Shown here one piece after another: positions 20,508 to 33,195 of a stretch of DNA of 64,000 bases. Positions within the stretch are counted from its first letter, which is position 1, and each line of letters opens with the position of its first letter. Source of the stretch: Diphasiastrum complanatum (Eukaryota > Streptophyta > Lycopodiopsida > Lycopodiales > Lycopodiaceae); the NCBI GenBank assembly GCA_029204225.1, contig CM055110.1, forward strand, positions 20,780,122-20,844,121, written 5' to 3'. The position numbers were made by a program, and so were the translations under genes. The notes beneath the pieces are model-generated. The model ran no database searches, had not been told where the DNA came from, and saw nothing but the letters and a program-made list of their open reading frames with translations.

Positions 20508-20926
20508 TCATATTTTCTGGTACTGTCTTCTTTCTTCCCTCACATTCGGATATGGCGCTGAAGTCGAGGGTTGGTCATTAGTGACCAATGGTGGTGGTGA
20601 GGGAGCCACTTGCTTCCTCTTATGTGCTCGCGTAACGGCTAACACAAGAGCATGGAAATGTTGCCCTTCCAGTGGCATCCCCGCTGGAATTGCTAGCTCT
20701 TGTATTGCAATGAAGTTTAGTGGTGCACTGGTTTCAGGTCTCAATGGACAAATCTTGAAGCAGTGTCCATAACTGCATTCTCGGCAAATGATGCATATTG
20801 TCCTTTGTAAGAACATTCTGCAATTCTGTGTCCTTCGTCACATCCGTAGCAGCCGTAATTTCTTCCGCCTTGATGCTGAGTTTGAGCTGCACAGGCCACA
20901 AAATATTCATTTATGACAGGATCCAT
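20508..20926 (-). pseudogene. gypsy D nucleocapsid with two short-spaced zinc knuckles
   Basis: The 20741-20926 frame contains CYGCDEGHRIAEC. The overlapping 20508-20816 frame contains CRECSYGHCFKIC. Both fit CX2CX3HX4C, one residue shorter than the usual CX2CX4HX4C between Cys2 and His. A frameshift of one or two bases between them joins what should be one protein with tandem knuckles. A Pro/Ser-rich linker follows towards the protease. The role in the family is RNA binding. Confidence 0.65.
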
Positions 20927-21383
20927 AAATAGTTCATCCGGTCCATACCATTGTTGCTACTCAGGTTGAGGTGGTACTTGCATCTCTGGTTCTGCTGCTG
21001 TTAAGTTTATATGGGCCACTTGTTGATTGGTTGGCCCAAGTGGTGCAGGTAAGGCCATATGTTGTTGCTGATTCGATGCACCGTACCTTGGTGCTGCGTT
21101 TGGTGCCCCTTGATGATATAAATAAAAAGTTTGATAAGGACTCCTCTTCTATTGAAGGAGATTAAGTGGGCAAAATGTCGTATCGTGTGATGTTGCATTG
21201 CACAAATGGCAAAATCTATGTGTCAGTCTCATATTTTGCTTTAGGACTGGACACTCATTTGTTGTATGGTTTTGTGTGCATACTGAACACCATACATTCT
21301 CACGTCGGGGATACTATAGCTGGTTTGGCTCCGGTAGTTGTGGCGTTGTTGCTACAGCTCCTCGTAAGGCTTTCAGTTTGTGA

Positions 21384-22174
21384 TCAAACTGCGCTGTAAG
21401 CTGCTCCATATGTGTGTAATTTTCTCATTTGATTCAACAGCAGTTTTGTGGATAGAATGAATGCGTTTGATGATGATGATGCTATCGAGGGAGTAGGAGT
21501 ATGGGTGGATGGATATTCATCGCTAGATCCCTCATCCTCTTCCATGATGGCATCCTCCATAGCTTCTTGTAGAGTAGCATACTGCTCCCGTCGTTTCAGT
21601 TCTCTTTTGATGCTCCGTGGTAGTCCGTCTAGGAACCACATGATCACCGCATGATCGAGAGTTAGAACTGCACTACACTCGGATCATAGATATTTGACCC
21701 GTTCAATATAGTCCCTGACCCTTTCTCTTTTTAGCATCTTGACCTTGCGGAGCAGGAGAAACGGGTCTTCAAGGAGATTCTTTGGTTTAAAGCGCGTGAT
21801 GAGAGCCGCTTTAGTCGCATCCCAGGTAGATTTTTCTTCCTCTGACAGTTGAAAAACCACTCCTGAGCCACTGCTAATAAGGACATGGGGAACAACATCA
21901 ATTTTTTTGCAAGTGTCCGTTCGTCGTAGATTTCACAAGCTTGCTCATAGATATGGAGGAAGCGGATGAGATATGATGATCCGTCGTATTTTGGTATCTC
22001 CATCCGAGGTGCTCTCCGGACTACTTATAAGGGAGTGACACGTATAGTTTTGCCCACTGGATCTATTGGCGCTGGTTCCAGTTCTGCCTCTTGTTGCACA
22101 GTTGTTAATTTGGGAAGGTGTGGTGCTTGATTTGCTATCCTTCTTGCTACTGATCGTCCAAAGCTCAGATTCAT
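21384..22174 (-). pseudogene. gypsy D Gag
   Basis: An ATG at 22174 opens MNLSFGRSVARRIANQ. A single in-frame TAA near 22026 follows RVTPL; then the frame continues VVRRAPRMEIPKYDGSSYLIRF, the entry to the retrotransposon gag domain. After LAVAQEWFF a frameshift occurs. The domain ends in the 21384-21647 frame (MWFLDGLPRSIKRELKRREQ), followed by a Glu/Ser-rich acidic tail. It has at least one stop and one frameshift, so it is inactive. Confidence 0.8.
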
Positions 22175-22379
22175 CCGATGGTGGGGTCCAAGGTTGTTGG
22201 ATCTTGCTTACACAGTGAGATGTAGTCTGAATCTGAAGGATCTGATCAATCTGATTGGCCAGAAGTGAGTGTTAGGCCTTGTATGGTGGTTTTTCCTTGA
22301 TAACTTTTTATTCCTTGCACTGATTGACCTGAGATTTTGACACTAGTTGGATCTAGTGCAGATCTTTCCATTGATCTAG

Positions 22380-23130
22380 TCTACGAGGGTTCTCTTGTGC
22401 AAGGGTTGGCTGTGCAAGGGTTCTTTAGCTATTTTGCAGGTAAAAAACCTTGATATCTCTCATATCTTTGGGAAGTAACTCTCGCAAGGATCATAGTAGC
22501 TTCGTCTGGGTCAGATTTCTCCAGAATTCTCTGCGAGAGTTAACTCTCACACTAAGTAAAAATTTCACTGTATGCGAGGGTCCAAACCACTATTTTGGCT
22601 TGATCTTCACCAAATCTCTATACTAACTCTCGCAGGCTTCATCACTGATGGAAATTGACATTCTAAATCGATTGAAATGGTCTGCGAGAGTTCTTAGTAG
22701 AAGGATTTGCTGGATCTTCACTTTTTAGTGATTTTCTAGCACTTAAACACAATTTTCTACTCACTGGAATCAAACTAACTCTCGCAGGATTTTTTCTGTC
22801 CTGGTCTCACTGAGATGGAACTTCAGAATTCTCTGCGAGAGTTCTTGACCACTAGAGCTGAAAATTTTAGTGTCTGCAAGGGCTCTCTAGTACTTTCCCG
22901 TCTTTTTTCACTGGAAACTCTTGCACAGGCACTTAGACATCAAACTAACTCTCGCAAGCTTCTCTATGTCCTGGTCTCACTGACTTCAGAGGGCTCTGAG
23001 AGAGTTCTGGTGAAGGTTTGCATTTTTTTTGGATTTTTTTCAAGGGTTTTTTAATATTTTTTTATGATTTTTCTCTGAATTTTGCAATCTGCTTGGAACT
23101 AACTCTCATAGGCTTCTATGCAGGTCTGGG
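22380..23130. repeat. degenerate tandem array, period about 152-165 bp
   Basis: The word AACTCTCGCA(G/A) occurs near 22475, 22626, 22779 and 22945, with a decayed copy near 23100. Its reverse complement CTGCGAGAGTT occurs near 22527, 22680 and 22831, with a decayed copy near 22995. Both series step by about 151-166 bp, so each monomer carries an inverted pair about 52 bp apart. The array sits between gypsy D Gag and its presumed 5' LTR. Confidence 0.75.
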
Positions 23131-23463
23131 ACAGTACCCTGGAGCTGCTGCCAGTCATGCAAGGATTTTTTCTCACTGGTTTTGGAGATATTAAAATCTG
23201 TTGTGATTTTAGGCTCTTTTTCCCTCCAAAATGCAGATTGGTGTGCTTTTTTGGGATTTTTGGCTGGTTGGTTTGGGTTTCAAGCCCTTAGAGGCTGTTC
23301 AATATCTCTTCTACCCTCTCACACCTCCTCCGCTAGCTGTGAACAGTCCAAACACAAAAAAAATACAAAAAACTAACCCTAGACACCCAAAAATCTACCT
23401 AAAACTACTCCAAAAAGCAAGAAAAGCTAAAATGTAGCTATAGGAAGAGCATAGAAGATAGAG

Positions 23464-24250
<787 letters not shown>

Positions 24251-24429
24251 AAAATTGGACGTAAACAGTCTATCTGCATAAATGAAATAAAATTGTTACT
24301 CTGCAGAAATGAACTAAAACTGCTACACGTGATAGTGTCACAAAAAGACGACAATGTCGTGACAGTGTCTTCATTTTCTTAATATTGGGGTAATTCCACA
24401 CTTTGCCAGAGTCATTTCCTTAACATTTG

Positions 24430-24615
24430 AGGCACTTTGAAAAATGCAAAAAATGTGACTATGTAATTTTACTCGCAATTCTTGATAAGTGAAAAATACG
24501 AAAAAGACGACACTACATTTTTACACGTAATTCCTAATAGGCGATAGTGTCGCAAAAATGCGAAAAACGTGGCACTATAGTTTTACTCGTAATTCTTGAT
24601 AGGCGACACTGTCTA
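24430..24615. repeat. short tandem repeats around GCGACACTGTC
   Basis: About three degenerate units share GAAAAACGTGGCACTAT-like and TTTTACTCGTAATTCTTGAT-like words followed by AGGCGACACTGTC. Related GACAGTGTC and GTGTCGC words extend out to about 24330 and 24640. Non-coding. Confidence 0.65.
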
Positions 24616-24885
24616 GATTGTAGAGAGAGAAAATGCGACACTGTTGTCAAACTCTATGTATTTCTACAGACTATGTAAAAACACTTGTAATTCTACAAAC
24701 TGTATAAAAACATGAGAAAATTCGCAGAATTGGATAACAATGGATGAGGATTAAAACTGATTAGTCAATTAGTAAGAAGGAGAATAATCCAACAACCACA
24801 ACAAGCAAATTCTACTTCATCCAATTTTTCGATCCAACAACAAAAACAGCCTTCTTGGCCAAAGTCGGAGAAAATTAGGATATCG

Positions 24886-25274
24886 ATTCCTGGTAGCTAG
24901 ACTCAGGAGCAACTCAACATATGACTCGCCTCAAGGACTGGTTCAAGGACTATCACTCATACACCCACTCTCAAATTGTACAACTTGGTGACATCTCAAA
25001 ATATACTATTGAGGGTGCAGGAACAGTCATGGTTGAATTTCAGAGGGGTGAAGTCAAGTTGCTGACCAACGTTCTCCACGTTCCAAATCTGACCAAAAAT
25101 CTACTCTCAATTAGCAGAACTACAGATTTGGGTCAGAAGGTCAAATTCGACACACAAGGCGGCACAATTTTTGACAAGTCCCATAAAGTTTTAGCTTTCG
25201 GGAGAAGAAGTGGCAATCTTTACAAAATCAACTACAATAAATGTAGGGACTTTCATGTCCACCTTCAATCCTAA
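24886..25274 (+). pseudogene. copia protease and pre-integrase fragment
   Basis: A plus-strand frame reads LDSGATQHMTRLKDWF, the copia protease active site, with a TAG immediately before it (SW-stop-LDSGAT). It continues VLHVPNLTKNLLSISR and ends RRSGNLYKINYNK, the entry to the pre-integrase domain. Nothing else of the element is recognised on either side, so this is an isolated fragment of another copia family. Confidence 0.8.
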
Positions 25275-25435
25275 TTCCAAGCACACGCATAGCAATCAAG
25301 ATACAAAGCAAATTTTAACATGTCATGTGGTAGTTCAATCCCATGAGAGTAATTCAAAGATTCATTATTACATACATGCTATGATTTCGCAATTAGCACT
25401 AATATCCATTAATCCTAATCCACATGATCACACTT

Positions 25436-25631
<196 letters not shown>

Positions 25632-25665
25632 TAAAAACAAGATTCAAATCCAACAATTAGCAGAT

Positions 25666-26403
25666 TCAAATAGCATCAAGATAGCATAAAAACATGGTTG
25701 ATTCACTAGGGTCTTGCACTGAGAGGTCTATAGCCAAGTAAAAGTCCGAGAAAAATTCTTCTAAGTTTTCATCCATCTCCACAACTAGGTGTGGGCCAGG
25801 TAGGAATCCCTCTAGCTCCATTCGGTATCTCAGGTTCTTCCAACAAGGGTACATGGGGTTCTCCAGTTACTGGCCTCTCAAATACTATGATGTGTTTTTT
25901 TTCAAATTCCACCTCATCTATTTTAGATTCTTCCAATCTTACCTCATTCTTACTATAATCAATGTGTGATAGGAACTGTTGATGGTTTCATCAAATTTCT
26001 CATTTGTTGGTATTTCAATTCCATTCTTACATTCATCCTCTGATTGATTCAAATATTCATAACCTCTCGTCTTTAATTCAACCTGATCAGATGAGGGTAC
26101 GCTAATCATTTCTATATATTCATCTGCATAGGGAGTATTGGTTTGAATGTCAATTATGCATTCCAAATTGGTATGAGGAACCAATGGTAATGTATTGCTA
26201 ACAATTGGAGATTCTTGATTGTCCTACAAGATTGAACCTAAACTAGGATCATTGTGTTCATCTTGAGTGACTGGTATTGCTTGGTGTCTATGGTTTGATA
26301 TCCATGAAGTAAAGTGGTTATAGAGATTACCAAACCTGTCGGATAGCGTGTACGTTGCTTCTACATCTAACGTTCCAAAATATTTGTATATCACTCCATC
26401 CAT
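25666..26403 (-). pseudogene. degenerate ORF of unknown family
   Basis: From ATG at 26403 the minus strand reads MDGVIYKYFGTLDVEATYTL, has one in-frame TAG after LGSIL, and resumes through VPHTNLECIIDIQ to about 25950. A frameshift then continues coding-like sequence (NEVRLEESKIDEVEFEKK, then IVFERPVTGEPHVPLLEEPE). The total is about 200-240 codons, acidic, with no motif I recognise. It could be a linker region of a decayed gypsy polyprotein or an old host gene. Confidence 0.35.
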
Positions 26404-27190
26404 GATTCCTAAAAGGGTGTGTAAGTTTCACAGATCATATCAGTTGACCAAGTATTTTTCTCCTATGATGCTCTAAGTTCTAGGGCTGATTCTAATCATC
26501 TTCCATCCACGTTGGCTAGTAATTATCAGCTACTTTTAGGATTTCTACCAAAGGTTTCTCTGAGTCAAGTGATACCGAAGTTCTTTCCACAGCCAGGAAA
26601 AAGATCCTATAAACTTCAAATAGGTGGTCCTGATTGTCTTCAAGATAGTAGTTCCATTGATGATGCGCAAATTTAAATGGGTGGGCTCAACACATTATGA
26701 CAATGTGATGCTAACCACTTGGGGGCTAAGTTCATAAAATGACAGGTCCACTAGGAGTTTTAGTAAACCAAATCGATCATTGTAAAGTGTAGCCTAGGGT
26801 GTTTTTTTGTTGATGAGTGTCATGTTGTACCAACTTCCCATGTGCGAGCAATAAATTTCATAAAAAAGTGTAGCTATCTTCATCCCTTTTCAAAAAGGAC
26901 AGATTTTGAAAAGGTCTTTAATGGATTTACTTTCATATTTTAACCGAGCTTGTTTGAGCCTATTTTGTCTACGTTTCTTCCCAAATTTTGCAACACTTCG
27001 AAACACCAAACATCTACAACTCACTCAATGCTTGAACTATTCAAATATTTTACTCCATTCATGATGTTATTCTGCATGTGCACCTATGGCTATCGAGACC
27101 GTTTATTGGCATGTAATGTAGGGCCTATCTCTTCTGGAGTTTGGGTAATGCGTCTGAAAATTGTAGTTAAGTCCCGGGGACCCCAAATCC
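26404..27190. other. no gene seen
   Basis: AT-rich sequence with short frames only; nothing recognised. Confidence 0.5.
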
Positions 27191-27195
27191 CTAGC

Positions 27196-27480
27196 ACTGG
27201 GAGCTGCTATGTGCGCTGTCAAGAAAACGCACTCGTCCATCTCGGTAAATGACTCGTCTGCCAGACTCACGGGCTGCCTGAAAGGCCTTACGCCTCTCCT
27301 CTACCTGGATATATGTGAGGTCGTCATCCATGTAGATAGTGGTACCACGTAGCTTAGCTCTGCACCGCAAAGCATCTCGACGGCTCTCGAGGGAGGTGAA
27401 ACGAAGAATGAGTGTGGCTGCATCTCTAGTGGTCCTCCATGCGATGTCTAACCCCTCTGTCCTATCCAGCGTAGATTGGA
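27196..27480 (-). pseudogene. LINE ORF1-like C-terminal fragment (tentative)
   Basis: An open minus frame of about 95 codons, without an initiating Met, reads AATLILRFTSLESRRDALR, then AKLRGTTIYMDDDLTYIQVE, then ERRKAFQAARESGRRVIYR and DGRVRFLD. The pattern of arginine-rich helix, LKGT-I-DDDLT, then RR--F-AARE-GRR---RDGR resembles the C-terminal part of LINE ORF1-type proteins. Because it lacks a Met it would be missed by start-based ORF calling. A stop lies just upstream. Confidence 0.4.
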
Positions 27481-30400
27481 TGCTAATTCATATAGCTTAA
27501 GGTGCTTTCATCTGTTCTATGTTTGACGCGAAACAATCGATCTCCAGGAATGAGAAAACACTGGACATAAGGGCTATAAAAGTGGTAATAGGCTGCTCCT
27601 TGTCGTACTACCTGGCAGAAGTATCTGGTAGGGGTAGGTCACCTAGTGTCATACTTGTCATGAGAAGTCTATTGAAGCTAATGCTTGCTCAATTGGTTGT
27701 AATTGTAATGTTCGTGTGGTTACTGATACCCATTGTTGATTTATCTTGATGTATAGTGTGGCCCTTACTCAAACTTCCCTCATTATCGACTTCAAGTGCT
27801 AAGTCTCCAGTTCAAAGGCCACGTACCATAGTATCGAGTCCAATGAAGCGAAGTATGGGACAATATCGCTGTGGTCGATGCTCATCTATCATGCCTTGAC
27901 TTTTAGGCCCTTTATCTCATGGTATGATACTATGTAGTGACATTGTTCTAGGTCTACTAGTGGTAAAGACTCTTACTCAACATGAGTGGATGTTTTAAGG
28001 CTCTCAACAACTCTAGAAGGTGTGGGCTTGTCGTAATCAAGTCTCATATTTGTCATGGATTTTATAATACTTAAATATTAAAATGTCATTCCACTCTCTC
28101 CAATTTATTCCTCTCTATAACCAATAATTCATTTGATGATCTATATGTCTCTTGATCCCTTATGTTGAACACTCACATGCATATTAACGACCCCCATTAA
28201 TGACACTTTCCTATGAAGGGTGTGTATACTAGTCTATTGTGGAGTGGGTGTGGTCTTGATCATAACTCGTCATTGTTGGTCCTTCATTTCCCAAAATGAT
28301 ACTAGAAGGTGTGCATTCCTTTCATCTAGAGTTCGCTTATAATGACATGCTTTTTGATGACAAGAGAAACTACAAAAGTCGATGACCCATTCAAAGTTTT
28401 TGTTCATAAGTCATCTTCTTAAGACAACTAATGATAGGTTGTTGTAATGTGACTTTCGTTGATGTTTATCCAAATTCATGTCTCTCTTGGAATTCAATCA
28501 CAGCACATTAAAATGGTATTTCAAGCATGATCAGCCTAAGGTGAGCTTTAAAATATTGCAGTATAAGGCCCTTATGGTGGTATCACATGTTTTAGATGAC
28601 TTTCCAACGGTTGGCATTCCTCAAGTCCCTTTAGCTGGTAGGTACAATGCCTAGACAAACCCCTTCATGTTTTATCATTTGGAAACCCAGAAGAGAGTGT
28701 TAGCATCTTTTATGCTCACACCAAGTACAGACAATGAGCAGGTGTCTTGGTACCATTTGAAAACAAAACAAACTCAACATTTCCTTGACAATAGGAGGTA
28801 CCTAATCTTAATGAACAAATTGTTGAACATGTCTCACAACAGACTTAACACATTCTAACTAGGAAAAGTCTTGGCCTCACAGCCTAGGAACACCCTCAGA
28901 AGTAGAACTTAGACTCTCAATGCTTGCCATAGAGATACCAAAGAGCATATTTATGTTGTGAAGGATACAATCAGCCCCTAAGAAGACCCAATCCATCTTT
29001 TAGTATCAGAGATCAGTGCAAGAGCACACAATCTTGGATAAGGATCAAAATCAGCACACTAGAGTATCCCATGAGGGGAAATGCCATGGCAGTATTAGGA
29101 ATCAGCATGAGAGCACTTTGTAAAACACAGAAGACAGGTCCTGATAATGAAATGTAAACCATCAACAAACTCGTAGCTCACAAGGCAAGACCATCAACAG
29201 TATCAGCATTATTCTTGAACCTTACTCAACATGAGAACCTCAACACCATGTTGTTGATGATAGATAGATGGATAGAGTCACACAACCCAGCTTGAGAACA
29301 CAAATTTTCCAAGCAAAGATCCATCATAAGAACTTGTAGGATGAAAACTAACTAATCCAACACCCCGTGTAGCACGTCCTCCTCCCTTTATGGAGTTGAG
29401 GCCCACCTTCCTTCTTCATTTTACCATTGTGCTTCATTCTGCATCTTTTCACAGCCTTGCATAGGGCATTGAATGTGATTTGCGTTTTTTCTCCATGTGC
29501 TTATTGGAAAGGCACCTTGCAAATTCACATGTGTATTGCTTTTTGGCATATGGGCTCTTTGACTAACCAACTCCCCAAATTAAAGGCCCTCCATCTTGCT
29601 TTTGCATTAAAGTGCCTTGGTTTTCTTAGCAATGGAGTTGCCCTCATAACTAGTGTTAATTGTGTCTCACCCCCTTGTGCCTCTTAATGGTATCTCAACT
29701 TATGGGTTTTGGCATTTCCTTGGCATTTAAGATTGGTTTGCCCTTTTTCCATGTGGCTATTAGGAGGCCCCATGGCTAATTTTTCTAGCCTTTAGTCCCT
29801 TGCCCATTTGGTCACAAAATCATGTTCCTCTTTTTCTCTTTGCCCTTGGTCCTCTTTTTGATATTGTACTTTGTGGACCACTTAACCTTAGCCATTTGAT
29901 TTTTGTCTCGCAATTCCGCAAGTGTAGTGACTGAGCCCCCTCTCCCCATGGATCAGCAACCTGAAAACACAGTAGTTCAGGTTTTTATATTAGTATCCAA
30001 GATCGCAGTACATTGCAAAATCTGGCATAATAGTCGAAACTATACTATAGGCCGATTTTTAAAGGCCGTCAAAAAATTTTAAGGGCCAATTCTAAGGCCA
30101 TAATTTCTTCTCTAGCCATGTTACGGGCGGGCTGGGACCCCTAAATATTGGCGATTTTCAATCATTTTACATTGAACTTTTGTGGCTTTTACATGCCAAT
30201 GTCTATATCATAGCAAAATTAGCCCGATGTTTGGTGTAAAAATTTTGGCTAACAACAAGGCCTACCATCTATTTTTATGGGCGAAGTATCTATTTACCGA
30301 AGCTTACTTATTTCAGTACCAGGAGTGTGTTGTTATTACAAAGTAAACTTACGATCCTATCCATCATACCTCTTACTTGTCATATCTTTCTAGAGGACAT

Positions 30401-31080
30401 CGTTATAAATCCCATACACTATAAGCATCATAGGAAAAACATTCATAAGTAATGCAAGAAAGCCCACAAGTTTTGCAAGAAAGTGTCTTTCATGGGCAGT
30501 GAACTACTGCTGGCCAGTAGTATCCATAATGTATAATAGATTCCATTTGAAGACAATGACCAACAGCTGTAAACCAACATTGCTAAAGAAGCACACATTT
30601 TCGCTGGTTAGCAGCGATCATTTTACAACAAAGAAGAGCTCCCCACCAAGCCTTTGAGTTGATGTCCGCCAATGCCTCCATAATCCCTCCAATGTGCCTC
30701 TCCTCCAATGCTCTTAAGATCCTTCGAAAAGTAGACAATCAAATGGCCTCAAGTGTTCACCACCCAACCATAGCTAGATCAATGCACAAGCAAGACTATC
30801 TAGCACCCCCTTGCTAAACCATAATCACTACCATCACAATCACAAGCATGCTCAAGATCCTATCCCCATCTAAGTTCCATACCAAAGATGGTGATCCTCA
30901 CAAGAGCAAGCAAGCCAAATTTATGCTCTATACACACTAGCCTTCCACTAGGTAATAGAAGCAAGCAACAACACAAGAAATCTCCCTTCCTTTGGGTGCC
31001 CTCTCTCTCTCTTATAGATGGCCAATGACTCACTCCAAAGGACTATGGAATGTCCACACAAGCCAATGAGAAGAGGGGAG
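27481..31080. other. no gene recognised; includes LTR-like sequence left of chromovirus E
   Basis: No coding region recognised. The part from about 30000 to 31080 may include the 3' LTR of chromovirus E: the minus strand has CTATAAGAG at about 31013. No edges could be fixed. Confidence 0.35.
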
Positions 31081-31109
31081 GCAAAGGAACCTTAATTTAA
31101 ATTTTTCCT

Positions 31110-31740
31110 TGTAGGGAAAAATTTGAAAAATTCTTTTGGAGATTAGCCTCCTTTTCCTAGGTATCTTCTTCTTCTGACTTGCTCCTCCAGCTGATTAAAT
31201 TTTTTTGAAGCACTCTACTCCTTAGAGTTTACTGCAGGCTATTAACAATCACCTCGAATTCAGGTTGTCCACTCGCGGACTCATCACCATAGGGACCAAG
31301 GTTTTTCCAATCCCCAATGAGGGTTTTAACTTACTAACGTGAAAAACATGATGAATTTCAACATTAGTTGGAAGGTCTAGTTTGTATGCGACCTTGTTAA
31401 TCACTTGGATAACTTTAAAAGGACCGCAATACCTAGGTGCCAACTTTGCACACTTACCAACTTTCAAGCCCCTAGAGTGAGTAGGGACCCTCAAAAACAT
31501 TATGTCATTAACCTGGAATTCCTTGTGCTTCTGAGACAGATCATCATAGTGTCTCGCCTTGTCCTGGGCACTTCTTATGTTATGTTTAGTCAGATGTAAT
31601 ATTTCTTGCATATTCGCAAGGAAATCAGCTGTGGCTTGCATCCTTAGGTTCTTCATGCCAACACTAGTCAGTGATCGAGGTTGATAACCATACATAAGCA
31701 TGAAAAGGTTGAATCCGGTTGCTAAATGTGTAAAGACCAC
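31110..31740 (-). pseudogene. chromovirus E, integrase C-terminus and chromodomain remnant
   Basis: The 31249-31740 frame covers the end of a Ty3/gypsy integrase: YGYQPRSL, then the GPFKVIQVINKVAYKLDLP block and FHVSKLKP. In another frame down to about 31110 a chromodomain-like stretch follows (QKNLISWRSKSEEEDT, then stop, then EKEANL). The conserved Trp of the TWE motif is TAG. Chromodomains steer integration to marked chromatin. The fragment begins abruptly at 31740; the rest of the element is missing. Confidence 0.75.
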
Positions 31741-32117
31741 TAGGAAAAACCCCTAAGAGGAGGATATGGAGACACAATATGAGACACATAGGAGCAAAAC
31801 CTCCCAACCAATCCTAGATATATCCTTGATCTAGCCCCCGAGCCATGCCATGTGAATGCTAGAGGAGAAGAGAGCAACTGGTAACCTGACCCAAACTTGT
31901 TGACGAGAGAATCCCTACCCCTATATATAGAGAGTAGATTCTTGTGCATGAACCCATGCAGTCCAACTATAAATAGGTCACATGTACATCTTCATGCAAA
32001 ACGCCTATCTATGTCCATCACATGTACATGCACTACTCTATATGTCTCAATAAGAGTGTTTGGGTCCTCTCAAGGTCATTAGTCACAAACATGCCTCAAC
32101 ATGGAATTAAATCTCGG
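31741..32117. other. no gene; promoter-like AT words
   Basis: Contains CTATATATAGAG at about 31920 and CTATAAATAG at about 31968, both TATA-like in plus orientation. Possibly a decayed LTR; no partner found. Confidence 0.3.
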
Positions 32118-32689
32118 TGTGGCTAACAAACTCAAATACCGAAGGGCCGGTATATCATATTAGGACTATTACATGTCCTTAATGTGAAAGATTTCAGATC
32201 AATGATGATCCAAATCCATAAACTGATCTTGGATTTAGAAAGATAACAAATGAACAACCATGCCAATGTAGAAAAATCAGCATCTACTCTATGAATGAGA
32301 TGCAATCTATAATAGAACTTGATCAAACATGAACCAAATCATAAAGTACGGTTGTTGTCCATACAAAACTAGCGAGCCACTATATTTCACACGTGTGAAC
32401 CTGAAAATAGCAAATATAGATCATTCTACACATAGAATTGCAAGCAATCACAAGTACAGTGCACCAATGGATAGTAGAACCCAAAGAAACCATGTATAAC
32501 CATGAAATGAGATAGAGAAGAGAGAAGATATGCTTCTCCACGAGTTACATTCTTTTATAACAGGTCCAAATCCTATTTGGCCACTTAGCTTTCTCTCCAA
32601 AATGTGAGCCCTACTATTTTGGGTCTAGATTCAATGTACCCAACATTTAAATTTGAATTTACTCAAACTTGACTACCAACTTTCCCACA
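32118..32689 (-). repeat. 3' LTR-like block of K
   Basis: About 572 bp. The palindrome TTCACACGTGTGAA at 32386-32399 is the same one found in the LTRs of N and H. On the minus strand CTGTTATAAAAG at about 32555 is TATA-like. Confidence 0.5.
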
Positions 32690-32802
32690 CTTCTCAAAAG
32701 TGCTTATTCAAATGCCACTTAGACTAATATAACTTTGAAAAGTCAAACTCTAAGTCTAATATAATGTTTTGGCCTCAAATGTCTATTTGGCATTTTTATC
32801 AA

Positions 32803-33195
32803 CTATGACCGTCTTAGCTTAACCATAGAACTTTGATCCAACTCTAGAAAGACCTCTATCCTAAGTACAAGTCTCCTTTCCAATGTTCTAAAGAAGCTTT
32901 TACAATTGATATGGAGAATAGTGTCCACTTGGGATGCTTCACTATTTCTAACATCAATTTTATATGTCAAGAAGTAACTAGTACATGAGGAATCAGATAG
33001 AATGTAAATGAAATGATTCCACCATGCCTCCAACTCTAAACTCTCTGAAAAAAATACAGCAAACAAACAATAAATGTGAGTGAAAAACATTTGCTTGCAT
33101 GTCTCCTCCTTCTTTGTCCTTTGTTGCCATGTATCCACCATGAAACTCCATGAATGAGCCTCCATTTCCATCTTGCCACAAGATGCCATCATCAC
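32803..33195 (-). CDS. K-encoded ORF with an N-type module
   Basis: This 130-codon frame of unknown function contains DVRNSEASQVDTILHINCKS. That parallels the MRISEASKVDTYIHK of N ORF2 and the MRVSESSSKDTDLHN of N ORF3. The rest (WSFMVDTWQQRTKKEETCKQ) is unassigned, and an overlapping frame at 32993-33268 may be the continuation after a frameshift. This third occurrence suggests the module is a feature of the family. Confidence 0.45.
   Translation of the reverse strand: MMMASCGKMEMEAHSWSFMVDTWQQRTKKEETCKQMFFTHIYCLFAVFFSESLELEAWWNHFIYILSDSSCTSYFLTYKIDVRNSEASQVDTILHINCKSFFRTLERRLVLRIEVFLELDQSSMVKLRRS

Larger units (their letters stand above)
16025..22174 (-). mobile_element. Ty3/gypsy retrotransposon D, almost complete but inactivated
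   Basis: Reading right to left: Gag, zinc knuckles, aspartic protease with the DGGS active site, RT, RNase H, integrase with H2C2 finger. Several stops and frameshifts break the frame. The protease motif and arrangement fit plant Athila/Tat-type gypsy elements; no chromodomain is present. A possible 5' LTR lies at 23627-24250. The 3' LTR could not be delimited. Confidence 0.88.

Noticed and set aside
22380-23130. CRISPR-like array because of regularly spaced words
   Set aside because: Period is about 152 bp, the repeats are degenerate and the spacers are themselves similar; this is a eukaryotic tandem repeat.
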